From Amaurobius ferox (Eukaryota; Arthropoda; Arachnida; Araneae; Amaurobiidae), in NCBI GenBank assembly GCA_951213105.1, contig OX578139.1, positions 75,473,184-75,537,183 on the forward strand: 64,000 nucleotides of DNA, written 5' to 3'. How positions within the stretch are numbered: position 1 is the stretch's first letter; every line of letters starts with the position of its first letter. The position numbers and the translations under genes were made by a program. Below are positions 35,519-47,520 of the stretch, piece by piece. The notes beneath the pieces are model-generated. The model was not told the origin of the DNA. It ran no database searches and saw nothing but the letters and a program-made list of their open reading frames with translations.

Positions 35519-35853
35519 GAAACCTGATGATTATTTCGATTTAGACGATCAAGATTACATGGATAGTTATTATCAGGATTATGACTATCCCGAAAATAAC
35601 AGACCCAAATATAAGCCTTCCAAACAGCCTTCCCATGTAAAGAAGCATCCAACTAATGGTGACCCATTAGGACTTTTACCTTCAGCCTCTGATCCAGATG
35701 GATTTTTTGCAAAAGCTAAAGACCTTCTGAGAGGAGGAAGCTACAGCAGACCTAGTTATTCCTTCAGTGGACCCGACTATTCATATTCACCAGATAAACA
35801 TTACGTTGACTCTAATTTATATGGTGAACAACCATATTATGAACAAGAACATG
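35519..35853 (+). CDS. Host gene, coding exon 2: acidic Tyr-rich region
   Basis: The exon starts after TTGTACACAG and ends at ACATG|GTAAGT, a consensus donor. Its first base completes the Arg codon of the previous exon. It codes for about 111 residues: an acidic tyrosine-rich stretch (DDYFDLDDQDY, SYYQDYDYPENN), a conserved-looking GDPLGLLPSASDPDGFFAKAKDLL segment (shown here only as landmark residues GDPLGLLPSASDPDGF), and a second Tyr/Pro/Ser stretch (SYSFSGPDYSYSP). The middle segment is the least repetitive part and is probably the most conserved. Function is unknown; composition suggests an extracellular or matrix protein. Confidence 0.82.
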
Positions 35854-38800
35854 GTAAGTATTGAATCGGATGTATAAATTGAATATACACAAAAAATAAT
35901 TCATTGGGTGTAACGAGAGTTTAAAAAAAATGACTTTCTTTCATCATTTAAGTGCATGCTTGCAGCTACTGTGCATAGTCTTCATATAAATTATGGTATT
36001 TCTACCGTAAAACCAATTTTTTTATGCTTTTTGGCAAGCAAAAGCAAAGCAAAAATAGGCCCAGATCAAAAATGGTGAAAAATAAAAAAAAAAATAATAA
36101 AAATTATTTTGGTATACACAAAAGTAATATTAACTATGGTAAGAATACAAAAAATAATAACATAGTCGAGCATTTCACGTGGAATGATCTGTCTGTCTTC
36201 TCTGACCCACTGGGCACCACCAAGCAACCGCTATATCGATCCGACCAAGATGGCAACTGTAGGACCAACCAGCTTCCATTAGGCCTATGATATGACATCT
36301 CTAAATCCGAGAATTGTTCGTAGAGCCGTCCAGTACGTCTCAGAATTGTACATAACTTGTAGTATCAAAACAGAAAAATCCAGTTCCAATTGCCAGTAAG
36401 TGGTCATTTTAAATGCTGCACGATGCGTTGTTCTCATGCGCGTTGCATTAACCTTATAATAATACTGGCGCTGAGAGTTTTCACCATTTGCATAGCTCTT
36501 CAATCGACATTTGTATGCTGAGCTCAATTTTTTTATGGGTAGGTGCATATAGTTTTTGCAACAGAGTGTACATTTCTTTTAGTAATTGATAGAGTTAGGT
36601 AAAACAACCAAAAATAAAATTAAAATGTACGTCGATACCATTTGTAAATAGTGTAAATTTATGTGCCAAAAGAATTTTTTTCGCGATCACTTCAAGTGGA
36701 CTGGTTGTCTAAGGTTTGAAGCCAATGTTATATAATGTATCTGTGTAGGGCTTTTTCACAGCTTTTACTTTGATTGGAATTACAAGTGGGTCGTATTGCA
36801 ATAACATAAAAAGGCATTCGTACAGAGTGGTAATGGAAGAATTATACTTATCGGAGGTTTGTAAACGTGGTGTGGCAATATAGAGTTGCAAGCAGTCAAT
36901 ATCTCACTCCGTTATATGTTAAGCAGGATGAAAGATCAGAAATGTAGGAATTTGGTTTTTGACACTCGAGGAATTGGCATATTTTGAGGTCATTTTGCAC
37001 AATCGGTCCATTTGGAGGGACCTCCAGTTTAAAATTTTTGTCTGCTGGGAGTGAGTGAGAGGTCGTGATAACCTTTTGATTATTATTGCTTTAATTTGAA
37101 TTGATCGTATGATTTTTTTGTTGACTAAAGGCCTATTATGACTTCTGCTTTGATAGACTAATTAGAAAGCAAAGTGCGGTTTCTATATGAATTAAATCAA
37201 TGTTTAGATCAGATGGGTCAATTAGAGTGATTTTCGGTCACATAGCCGAATCTACTCAGACCTGGACTGTGAAGCTGTCATATGTGTTTTGAACCATATG
37301 TATCTGGTTAAAAGGTTGGTTCGATGTTAGATATGTTTTATTTGGGGAGGATTTCCACTATTACGTCTAGTGTTCATTTATGTGTAGTTTAGGTGTTTGT
37401 CTGGGGTAGAAGTCATACCTAATTCAGTTTTTTTAGCGAGAAGTTTTAAAGAGAGGTTTTGAATATCTTAAATAATAAAAGGCAATGTCTGTCTGTCTAT
37501 GTGTCTGTCTGTGGGTCTTATACACTATAGGCTCAGCGACCGCGCGTCGCAGAGCTACGAAATTTGGCAATCGGACATCCGGGAGGGGGGGGGGACACGT
37601 GAAAACCGATTTTTAAAATTTGAATTATTTTTTTGTTATTTAATGTTTTATGCGATTTCGACCGTTTTTTCTCCCTTTTTTTCTCCACCATCCAGACGTC
37701 GTAGAAAAAAGCAAATCAAACGACAGGAAAGAGCAGACAATTGCGAGTAAAAATATATCAATTTCAAATCTCAGGAATAAATTCTAATATTTTTTAAAGA
37801 TTTTGAAACAAAAGTCATTTTCGGCTCAAAAAAACGAACTTTTGTTTTTAAAACCTCGCATCGGAAAAAGTGCCGACAATTTCAACTAATAATTTACATT
37901 TTTAGAAAGCTCAAACACCAGGTTTTCGTGTAATCCCAATCTGATCAAGAAATAATAAAAAGTAGCTGCAGGATCCGGATTTTAAGAATTTCCGAATTTC
38001 AATTTCTCGGCATTACTGCTATTGAAAATTTTCACCCACAACGCACTGCGCGCGCAGATGTACAGTATTTCCATGGAGAAAAAAATAAATAAAAAGAAAG
38101 TTATGGAAATTATGCATCGTGTTAGAAAATTACGTTATATTTTAGCATATGGTCATTATAAAATTTAAATGATTGAATTATGGTGGATTGAATTCTGGTG
38201 ACGTATTGTATACATTGGGTGGTGGTAACAGTATATAGAGTGAAATTATTATATTTATAAGAAATTATTATGTTTATTAGAAAATTACGTTATATTTTAA
38301 ATGATGGAATTAAGAGCTTAGCATATGGTCATTAAAAAATTTAAATTATTGAATTATGGCTTTAACGTTATTAAACTAAAACAAACTTCGTTAACTTCAT
38401 GGAGTTATGGTGCCAGCGAGTTTGCTATGGTCAGAATTTTCAAGGGTAGCGAACAGGTTGGTCGCCGAAGGCGGCTAGTTCTGTAAACAAATGAGCTCTG
38501 GCTTCTTATTATCTGGTGTGCATCTATGTATCTTTAACAGTTAGGACTTGAATTATTGGTTATTTCCAGGAGCGCGTTTATTTTGACTTGAGATGCTTTT
38601 GGAGTTTAGAATTGATACCCTGAGATAGGAGCTCTACATCTGACACCGGGAGAGGTTATGAACTCTACATATTTCAACACGCAAAATGAACTTTATAAAC
38701 ATATAATTATGTCACAAAATTAAGGAGGAAAATAGTCGCCTCCACTTGACGCGGGTGGTCGACATCATAATTAAGGTATATCACAATGCAAAATAGTGAC

Positions 38801-38913
38801 TATACCTGCTAACTTTATACACCCGCCATTTCACTAACTTAAAACATAGACATAATGTATTTATTTTGCTTTTAATTTTGGCATTCAATATCATTTGTAT
38901 ACTTTTCTTATAG
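35854..38913 (+). other. Intron of the host gene
   Basis: A 3060-bp intron from GTAAGT to ACTTTTCTTATAG. It is mostly unassigned AT-rich sequence. At 37465-37620 an old repeat starts with GGCAATGTCTGTCTGTC and contains a G-run. A ~60-bp direct repeat containing AGCATATGGTCATTA lies at 38110-38350. The open frame at 36024-36290 has no support as an exon. Confidence 0.7.
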
Positions 38914-39316
38914 GTTATCCTTCCAAAGATAATCAGCATGGGGCCCCAGGAGACGACTACGACACACCATATGCCGATGGACATTACGGAGGTATTATTC
39001 CATACGGTGATAAAAGAAAAAGTTCTAAATATGGTCCTTTAGCTTTTGCTTTAGGCCTGTTACCATTGGGTCTCTTGTTGGCATCTTTGGTTCCAACAGT
39101 TGTCACGATACCAGTCACAACAGCTGTTGCTACTGGAAGACGTAAGAAACGGAGCGTGCGATTCGTAAATCCAGTTCTTGACACAATTTCTGAGTATGGA
39201 TTGGCAGCATTAGAAGATCCAGCATGTTTGAACCGAATATTTTGTCAAGTGGTTAGAGATGGGAAACAAGAAAGATCATCAATAGTACAGAAACTTTATT
39301 TTAATATTGCAAATGT
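38914..39316 (+). CDS. Host gene, coding exon 3: hydrophobic segment, dibasic site, Cys domain
   Basis: The exon begins after TTCTTATAG, completing a Gly codon split across the intron, and ends at AAATGT|GTAAGT inside a Val codon. It codes for a Tyr/Asp/Gly-rich part (GDDYDTPYADGHYGG), then a ~35-residue hydrophobic stretch (PLAFALGLLPLGLLLASLVP) that could span a membrane. A GRRKKRSV furin-like cleavage motif follows, and then a more ordered part with two cysteines (DPACLNRIFCQVVRDG). At least one further exon is needed; it was not found before the window end. The three exons join in one frame with no stop (about 425 residues), strong evidence that the gene is real. Family unknown. Confidence 0.82.
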
Positions 39317-39457
39317 GTAAGTATACTTTCAATACTACACAATAAGACTAAGCAAAATAACACACACACGCACACACATACATATATATATTTATTGCTT
39401 CTATTGTGATGTTAGTATTTCACGATCACTTGAATTAATTATTTTTATTGTTACTTC

Positions 39458-39494
<37 letters not shown>
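39317..39494. repeat. Start of next intron, with (TA)n tract
   Basis: Intron sequence beginning GTAAGT. It has a short ACACACACG run at about 39360 and a pure (TA)n tract at about 39464-39494 that served as target for the Tigger-like element. Confidence 0.7.
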
Positions 39495-39499
<5 letters not shown>

Positions 39500-39859
39500 T
39501 GATCTCTCATTTATACGCGCCCTCTTCTATATGCGTTTTTCACTTATGCCCGTTTTTTCCGCGCTCCCGTCCAGGGATATAGGAAACAATGATATCTCTT
39601 ATTGATTTATGCGCCGCACTAAAAAAGCACCTCTCACGAATGCGCGTCGCAAGAAAAAAAAAAATTCTCGGTTCAAAAAGTAGGTTCCTCAAATAGTCAG
39701 GTGTTGCTTATCGTAAGAATTTTACCCTTTTGGTTCTGCTTCTAAAAATGTATCCCCTCGCCATTCCCCCATTGTTCAGATTCCTGGAACACATTCCTCT
39801 ACCTTATACACAAGGGTGAACGTGGGGGTTCTTGTGATTGACGTCAGTAAAAGTCTCAG

Positions 39860-41039
39860 CCAATTAGAGAGGTTAGTGCGGTACGTACCAAAAGACATAC
39901 TGCAAAGACTAACTTTGCGGCAAAAAACCTACAAAATACTGATGCCCCCCCCTTAATCATAACAAACAGTAAAAATCCTGATGTACCGGCACCTAATGCT
40001 GAAGTTGTAATAGAAACAAATCAAAATATGCCAGCTCCCAAAACTAAACTCCCCCCCCCCCTTCTACATAGTACCATTAAAAGAATGGAAAAATCTCCTC
40101 TTTACCTTAAAAATATTTGCCCCCAGCATAACATCTGAAATAAAAAGAGAACTCATCAAAGTAAATGTTAAATCAGTTGAAGAATATAGAAAGGTCCAAA
40201 AATTCCTAAACGATGAGAAGGTTCAGTACCGCACGTACCTGCTCCACCAGGACAAACCTTTAAAGGTTGTCATCAGGGGTCTCCCCATCTCAACTAATAT
40301 CACTGATATCAAAAATGAACTGGAATCTGCTAAATTTAAGATAATTAATGTCACTCAGTTATCAAGAGGGCCAAAAACTAATAAAATTATGATGCCTCTC
40401 TTCTACGTCCAAGTAGAAAAACAGCCATATTATGAGTCTATATATGACTTTAATGTAATGATGGGCCTTAAGATCACGGTGGAGAGGTACAAAGGCAGAA
40501 AGCAAGTGGCTCAGTGCCATTCGTGCCAGAATTTCTTCCACGGCAGTAACTGTTGCAGAATTGCGCCCCGGTGCGTGAAATGTGCCGGAGAGCACCAAAC
40601 ATCAGAGTGTCAAAAACCCTTCGAGATACCCTGTCTGTGTGTAAATTGTGGAGGTCAACACCCTGCAAATTACAGAAACTGCCCAAAATTTCCGAAATTC
40701 CGGCCGTACGCGCGAGCCACGAACCCAACCTTCTCAAGCAAGATGGTCGAACCTGGGAGAAACTTTGCCTCCCTGTTCAAGCAACATAACGAGGAGCCCC
40801 CTCAAAATTCGACCCCTGTGGTCGCTCAAAATCCGTCAGTACCCAGCGGAGCATCTTCTGAAACTGACAACATTCAAAATTTCATTAAAAGCCTCTTAGA
40901 ATTTGAGCAAAATTACAATAAAATGGATGTCCTTAAGGCATTCAGAAATTCTTTACCTGCCCTCCGTAACGCTCCTACGGACATCGATAGAGTCTACATC
41001 GTTTATGAGAGTCTACTGACTCTCAGCTGTCAGGGTTAA
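39860..41039 (+). pseudogene. Jockey LINE ORF1 (Gag-like, zinc knuckles)
   Basis: ORF1 encodes an RNA-binding nucleocapsid-like protein of non-LTR elements. After a Pro-rich N-terminal part comes a conserved domain with VVIRGLPISTNITDI and LFYVQVE (about 40265-40425), like the domain that precedes the knuckles in Jockey ORF1. Three knuckle-like Cys/His clusters follow: CHSCQNFFHGSNC, CVKCAGEHQTSEC and CVNCGGQHPANYRNC (40515-40690). It ends at TAA 41037-41039. The frame before 40050 and the frame after it differ by one base, and the break lies in an 11-C run (40051-40061). No ATG was found in the upstream frame, so the true start is unclear. Confidence 0.82.
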
Positions 41040-41041
41040 CC

Positions 41042-43784
41042 CCCCCCCCCTCGGCTGTTGTTTTCGCGCTGCGGAATTTGAAATCTCTCACCGTTGGCAT
41101 TCTAAATGTTAACGGACTTAAAAATAAAATTCACGAAGTCAGGGACTTTGTAGTTACTAATAATTTAGACATTTTCTTGGTCCAAGAGACCCACTGCACC
41201 CCAGGGAATCACTGCAAGATTGCCAATTATGATGCTTACTTTGATGACAGACATTATAATGGCAATAAACCTTACAGAATTGGAGGAGGCACTGCTATCT
41301 TCATAAAAAGCACCATCCCGCATCATCATATTATCTCCACTCAGAAAAACTTCATCGAGGCTACGACCATTGGCGTAGACCTCCCTAAAAATCCGAAAAT
41401 CACCTTCGCTTCTGTTTACGTCCCTCATAATAGGGACAGGGATGGTATTATCAACGAACTTAGCTCCCTTTTCAAAATTTCCAACCATGTGATAGCAGCC
41501 GGAGACTTTAATGCTACGCACCCCGCCTGGGGCTGCGCTAGAATTAATGGCTACGGCAGCAAAATTAAAAATTTCGTCGACTTGAACAATTTCGATATTG
41601 TGGCACCTTTAGGCCCAACCCACAGCCACAATACTTTGGACTTCGCAATCACCTGCAATATCCCCTTTGGCTACCACATGGAAACAGTAAATGAACTCTC
41701 TTCGGATCATCTACCCATTCTTTACACTTTGGAACTCACAAATTTTGACCTAGATATCCCCGCAAAATTGCGCACTAACTGGAACAAGTTCTCCAAAATT
41801 TTGGCCAGCCAGGAACCCCCCCGTCTAAATTCTCGTACACCGGATGCGGTAGACGCCGTACTCGACGCCTTCGGAGATACTCTCCGCAGAGCTGTCAACG
41901 ACGCCTCCACACCCAGGACCGATACCCAAAATTACTACAAGCTTCCGAATAACATACGGGAGATGATCAAAGCCCGCAATAACTTCAGAAAAGAATGGCA
42001 GGAAACTCGAGATCCTACCATGTATAGAGAATTCAGCATTCTTAGGAAGCAAGTAAAGAAAAAGATAAAAGAGCACTCTAGAGCACGATGGAATACATAC
42101 ATTGAGTCACTTTCGACTAGAGACAACACAATTTGGAGGGCAACCTCCCGCATACGTAGGCATAAATCTCACATTCCGACCCTTAATGGACCAAACTTCA
42201 GTGCAACCACCCATACACAAAAGGCTGAACTGCTTGCGGACAGCCTTAGAAATCAGTTTCAACCCAACCACGACATCCTTGATCTAGACACTGTTAACAC
42301 AGTGGACCCCCTGGTTGAACAGTTCATGAATACAAATACACAGAATACTCTCAAGAGTATCACCCCTTCTGATCTTATACCTTATATTCGGAAAATCAAA
42401 AAGAACAAATCTCCTGGAAAAGATCTCATCACTCCTACAATGGTCAAATCTCTTCCAATTAATTTCATTTGCTGCCTCACATATATTTTCAATGTGATGC
42501 TTTCTACCTGTTACTTCCCCAGGGACTGGAAGGTCGCTATTGTCGCCGCGGTCGCTAAACCTGGACTTGATCACTCGGACCCAGTGAATTTTCGCCCAAT
42601 ATCTCTTCTCTCTTGCATCTCCAAACTTTTCGAGTATATTCTGGTCAAACGACTTGATGAGCACTGCAACTCTAAAAATATTCTTATTCCAGAGCAGTTT
42701 GGCTTCAGGGCCAAACATTCTACACAGCATCAGCTTCTCAGAGTTGTAGAGCTCATTCAAGACGCTAGAGCCAGAAAATATCACTTCTCCATCGTTTTCC
42801 TGGACGTCAGTAAGGCGTTCGATAAGGTATGGTTCTCGGGCTTACTTTATAAGCTTATTAAATTGAAATTTCCACCTCAGCTCATTAAAATGCTAAATTC
42901 TTACCTCCACAACCGTAGTTTTGTTGTGCGGGTATCCAATATTCTCTCTTCTCCTAGGCAGATTTGTTCTGGTGTACCTCAGGGCTCCCTTCTAGGGCCC
43001 CGGCTGTTCAACCTTTACATTAATGACATTCCAAAGGTATCTAATGTCGCTATTGGCCTCTATGCCGATGACACTGCACTGATCGCCCGACATCCAAGAA
43101 CACAAATCGTGCTCGAAAGGCTCCAAAATCAGCTAAATCTACTAAATTCTTGGTTTCTGAAGTGGAGAATTAAAATTAATACATCCAAGTCGGCGGTACT
43201 TTCAATCCCAGCACTGCCCCCCCCCCCCCAATTTGATCTTAAATAATGAACCGATTCCCTGGACGAACTGCTATAAGTACCTTGGTGTACTTATAGACTC
43301 TAAATTAACTTGGACCCCTCACATTCTTGACATTGTCAAGAAGGTTAAGGGGGCAAGAGCCCAGCTTTACCCCTTTTTAGCTAGAAATAGTCGTCTGTCA
43401 CTTAAAAATAAATTATTACTCTACAAAGCCTATATCAGGCCCATCATGACTTACGGTTCTGCTATTTGGGGAACCGCATCTGACTTCAACATTAAGAGAC
43501 TTCAAACTCAGCAAAACATTACCCTTAGAATGATTGTTAATGCTCCTCTTTATGTTAGGAATGACGTCATACATAGAGATCTCAAAATTAAAACCTTTTT
43601 GGCCCATGTTAAGAAATTAGCGCTGCATTTTCATCTTGATCTCCCGAAGGTTGGAAACGCTATTCTGTTAAATTTGTCTAATTACGATCCTCGGCTTCCT
43701 AAATGCAGGAAGCGACCTCGGGCCCTGCTCGGGCGCCGTGAAGACGTCCCGTTTAATCCTAAACGTCGACGCATTGAATAGCTT
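41042..43784 (+). pseudogene. Jockey LINE ORF2 (endonuclease and reverse transcriptase)
   Basis: An EEP-type endonuclease occupies about 41078-41760 (GILNVNGL, QETHC, AAGDFNATHP, SSDHLPI). RT follows, with KSPGKDLITP, FRPISLLSC, VFLDVSKAFDKVW, SGVPQGS and the catalytic YADDTA near 43065. The C-terminal part resumes at 43233 (YKYLGVLIDSKLTWTPHI, IRPIMTYGS) and ends with a basic tail at 43781. No RNase H domain is present, as is usual for Jockey. ORF2 has no ATG near its start; it opens across an 11-C run next to the ORF1 stop. The only break inside it is one base in a 13-C run (43217-43229), which may be slippage or an assembly error. Confidence 0.9.
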
Positions 43785-45402
43785 CAATCTTAATCCAGTT
43801 TTCCAACCTTCAAACGTCTTTCCTCTGAACATTTAACACCCTCGCATTTGGGATAATTTATCTGCATTCGACTATCTTCTCCCCCCCCCCCCCCCGCCCT
43901 TCTGGGCAGCTGGCATCTCTGCGTTTCCTTGCAAGGTCCGCGCATTTCGGTGCGCACCCAAACGTTCAAAATTCCTCTCTTCTCCTATTTCTGGATTCTC
44001 CTTTAAATTTTAAATTTAAACTTAAAAATTTTTAGTAAAAATAAATTAAATCCTTTTTTATCTAAATTTCTTTCTTAAGACTCGGATGATCATAAATTCT
44101 CCGAGCAACCTTTTGACTTTTGTAAACTCCCTTTATTAAAATCCCTTTCCTTCGTTTTTCTTCTCTTTTTAGACAGGGGATTAAAGTCTGGTTGTTAACC
44201 CGGATTAGGCACCCCTTTTAAACACCTACCTTGCAAGAAAGAACAATCTTTGGAGTTTTGGTTAGATGGTTACGTTTTAAAATGGCGAAAAGAACGAAAT
44301 TGTTGCTTTTGTTTAAAATGGATGTTATTAAAAAATTCAAAGAAAATCCTTGCATCTCGAAAAAAGCTTTAACGGTGCATTTTAATGTCCCAGAAACGAC
44401 ATTGAGAGGGATTTAAAAAAATCAGGAGGCGATAATAGTAGCTCATCGAGAATGTGGAATTCAGTCGAAGAAAAGAAGCAGAATTCAAGACAGAAAGTAC
44501 GAAGTATTTGAGAAAGTTTTGGTGCTTTGTTTTAAAGAAGCTCGTGCCTCGAACATTCCTGCTTTAGAAACAAAACGTGCAACGAATGACGAATTGAAGC
44601 AAGTTACCGTCCTTGATGCAATTCATATGTTGTGTTCATCGTGGAGAAACATCACTGACAACTGCATTAAAAGTTGCTTTAAGAAAGCAGGATTTTCGTT
44701 TCCAGCAGAAAATGAATGTGAAAAGCTAGAAAATGAAAGTGAAAATTGTGAAATGACATAAACGAAGAAGATTGGCATACTGTATCTGGTGGACTCGCTA
44801 CGTGTACTTTCAACGAATTCGTTGATGTAGATGAAAATTTAATCACAGCTAAATTGCGAGAAATTGAAGACATTGCAGCTGAAATAAATGGTGGTGACAA
44901 AGATGAAGAGGTGGACAACGATGATGAAGAATATGCGGCAAAGGTTCCTCCAACTCACACAATAGCGTTAGAAGCATTAGAAACACTGCGCGACTATTTT
45001 CAGTACAATTCTGGAAGTGAAGGAACTTTTCACGTCTTGATGAACTTGAAAAGACTCTTTTTGAGAATTCACGAAAACAAAAACCATCCTTGATTGTAAA
45101 TTATTTTGTGAGAAAGCAGTAATAGGAGTAAAACGAAATTTGAGTATGTAAGCATTTCCATTTTCTTTTTGTTCTTCAAAATAGTAATGCATTAAAAAAT
45201 AAATTCAGTGCATTTTGAAACTAATCTTATTTACATTTTTCAGTAGTGTATACAAGTGTATTAATTAACAATATAATGTAGTACAATGTATTGATGTTTC
45301 ACTTTAAAACTCCCTTTTGTGGTTATTCGCTTATGCGAGTCTCTTATTTATGCGCGTTTTTTTCGCTATCTCCTGCGCCCGCGCATAACTGAGAGATCAC
45401 TG

Positions 45403-45433
<31 letters not shown>

Positions 45434-45434
45434 A
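45403..45434. repeat. TA/TG microsatellite
   Basis: The right side of the (TA)n target tract of the Tigger-like element, grading into (TG)n. Confidence 0.8.
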
Positions 45435-46106
45435 ACGTTTGCTGTTGAGCGTACCCGCAATGAGTAGCAGTCGGGATCCCCATATAGCCAATGGTACCCC
45501 ACAGCATCACACTTAACATTCGTGCAGTATGATGCTCTAAAACCCATGCAGAAAGATGGCGCTCACCACAATACCATCTTATGCGTATGCGGTCATCACT
45601 GTAGTCCATGTTGTAGCGGAACTCTTCCGAAAACACGATCTGGTGCCAATCCGAACGCCATGGTCTGTACTCTACTGCCCATTGTAAGCAGAGGCTTCGA
45701 TGATTCGGGGTGAACGTTATCCTCCTCAAAGGAATGTCCCCTTAACAGCAGATGCCTTCGAATTGTAGAAGCAGATAATGTCACACCTGTAGCAGTGCTC
45801 CAGTGCTGCGTTAACAATTGAAAAGAAGCTGTATGATTCATTATTGCCATGTGGATTAAAATGTCTATCATCCCGTGTTGTCGTCACATTACATGGTTGA
45901 TGGTTCACAATCAGATTTTCGACTCGTCCGATTTTCTTCGGTCTATTGCTTCCACATTCACATTGCTGTAGTGGCATTATTCTCCAAAAGGCCAACAATG
46001 TCTCGGTATGAAAATCCTCCTTCCCGCAGGCCGATTATGCCCGCTACAACTCCCCGTTAGAACTCTATAGTTTGCTTATAAGGCACCCTCTAATGTTGAC
46101 GAGGCA
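45430..46106 (-). pseudogene. Tc1/mariner transposase relic
   Basis: The minus strand begins near 46106 with MPRQH and an N-terminal helix-turn-helix part (GLREGGFSYRDIVGLLEN). It continues through stops and shifts to the catalytic domain, with LQWAVEYRPWRSDWHQIVFS and VMLWGTIGY (45480-45680). WHQIVFS(D/E)E is the segment around the second Asp of the Tc1 DDE triad; here the expected acidic position reads EE. The third catalytic residue is not visible, so the copy is truncated and dead. Confidence 0.75.
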
Positions 46107-46599
46107 TAGTGACTCTAATAGAACAGTTTTCTACTCGCGGACACCGATACCATACTTGTGTGGCTCTTCCATATCCCTCGTACGACCGTTCAGACGGCGC
46201 ATGCGCATTCAATCTGCATTTCTAACCAATTGAATGTCCTGCTTAGCTTTGCATATCCCGTATGTTTCATTCTAATCTGACAAATCTCCATGGTGTTGCA
46301 ACTTTCATAAACATGAGTGTATCTATATATTCTATACCAAGTGTAATTACTATATGTATATATATATATAATAGTCCCCTCTAATATTCTATTTCCCTTC
46401 CTCCTCGGCCAAAAAATCTCAAAATAAACAATGATTACGCCAGCACAGCAGGTGGAACGAAAGAGTTCGCGAAGCGAAGGATATGCGGTCGTGGCCACTA
46501 CCGTAGATATCTGAATAGAATAGACGGTGTCTTTCAATCTTTCACAAAACTAGAAATCCAAGGAGTAACATTTCACTCGAAACTCTGACCCAGTGCGTG
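46107..46599. other. Unassigned flank
   Basis: Contains a TATATA tract near 46357 and no other supportable feature. The minus frame at 46190-46537 lacks motifs. Confidence 0.4.
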
Positions 46600-46862
46600 T
46601 TTTTTTCTTTCTTCCGACCCAGACCGTCCAACCTACAGAAAGGTGTAAAGTATCTCTTTGAAGGACAGGGGCAGTGCCACCTAATTTAGATCGGAATCCA
46701 GTAGAGGGAACATCCACAGAGACCGTATCCTACTTCTCCCAACACCAATCTCTCGGAAGAACTTACAGAACCGCATATTTAACGTGGCTGTACGAGGACA
46801 GGTTGAGCAGAAATGGGAATCCATTGCAATCCCCCTGCCTTAACCACTGAGCTGTCCACCCA
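46600..46862 (-). mobile_element. Old tRNA-SINE, inverted and diverged
   Basis: Reading the minus strand gives a diverged match to the SINE at 51305 (landmarks CCGTCCAACCTAC, CTCTCGGAAGAACTTAC, GTTAAGGCAGGGGGATTG). Many substitutions mark an old copy, in contrast to the SINEs at 30844, 51305 and 62252. Confidence 0.7.
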
Positions 46863-47520
46863 AGTGCGTGGTCTTAACAAGAAGATGTTAAACATCTATT
46901 TCTGGTTAGCTTGTTCTGCTTGGCATTCGCTCAACAAATGTTAACGCCTTCTCGTCCTACGATAACTGGCCTGCGCTCTTTAGGAGGTAATACTAATTGA
47001 TTAGTATTGAATACTCAAAAGACCACCAATACGGATCTTGATTACTTGTAGGAGGTCATCCAATAAAGACTTTTGTGCTCCTTTAAATCTGTCTTTTATC
47101 CTTAATTCTAATTGATTTGTATAATAATTGATTAGTATACTAATTGCTTAGTACACTAATTGATTAGTATACAAATAAGTATTGGCAACTCAAAAGACGA
47201 CCAAAGCGGATCTTAATTACTTGTAGGAGGTCACCCAAAAATGACATTTATGATCCTTTAAATGTGTCTTTTTCCTTAATACTAATTGATTAGTATACTT
47301 ATTGATTAGTATTGGCTGCTCAAAAGACCACAATGCGGATCTTAATTACTTGTAGGAGATCATCCAATAATGACTTTTATGCTCCTTTAAATGTGTATTT
47401 TATCCTTAATACTAATTGATTAGTACACTAATTGATTTGTATACTAATTTATAAATATTGGCTACTCAAAGGATAACCATAGCGGATCTTAATTACTTCG
47501 CGGAATTAGTCAAATAATTT
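46863..47520. repeat. Palindrome-bearing satellite, block 1
   Basis: A ~115-bp unique-looking lead (GTGGTCTTAACAAGA...) is followed by about four units with landmarks ATTACTTGTAGGAGGTCA and TTTTATGCTCCTTTAAATG. Units are 130-180 bp and vary mainly in the number of TACTAATTGATTAGTA palindromes between them. The block ends near a C/A homopolymer pair at 47529-47556. Confidence 0.82.

Larger units (their letters stand above)
39806..44225 (+). mobile_element. Jockey-type LINE, apparently full length
   Basis: The 4.4-kb LINE is flanked by a 7-bp duplication CTACCTT (39799-39805 and 44226-44232); joining the outer flanks restores continuous Tigger sequence. It has ORF1 with three zinc knuckles, ORF2 with endonuclease and RT, and a 3' UTR of about 440 bp. 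There is no long poly-A tail. The 3' UTR contains a 15-C run at about 43880. Several long C-runs (39945, 40051, 41040, 43217, 43880) coincide with frame breaks. Confidence 0.85.
39495..45402 (+). mobile_element. Tigger/pogo-like DNA transposon, split by a LINE
   Basis: The ends are inverted repeats starting CAGTGATCTCTCA (39495, and inverted to 45402), with TA on both sides. The element's own sequence is 39495-39805 and 44233-45402. It carries relics of a CENP-B/pogo-type transposase: a helix-turn-helix part (44282-44416, with KFKENPCISKKALTVHFNVP), a short second-helix piece ending ASNIPA (44519-44560), then directly the C-terminal TVLDAIHML segment and the acidic tail (44600-45093). The whole catalytic DDE core between them is missing, so it is a deletion derivative mobilised in trans. 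Confidence 0.85.

Noticed and set aside
36024..36550. Possible extra host exon or Tc1 fragment
   Set aside because: Plus frame 36024-36290 is low-complexity Lys/Asn with no splice support; minus-strand resemblance to Tc1 (REDRQI, TYWQLELDFS) is too weak to claim.
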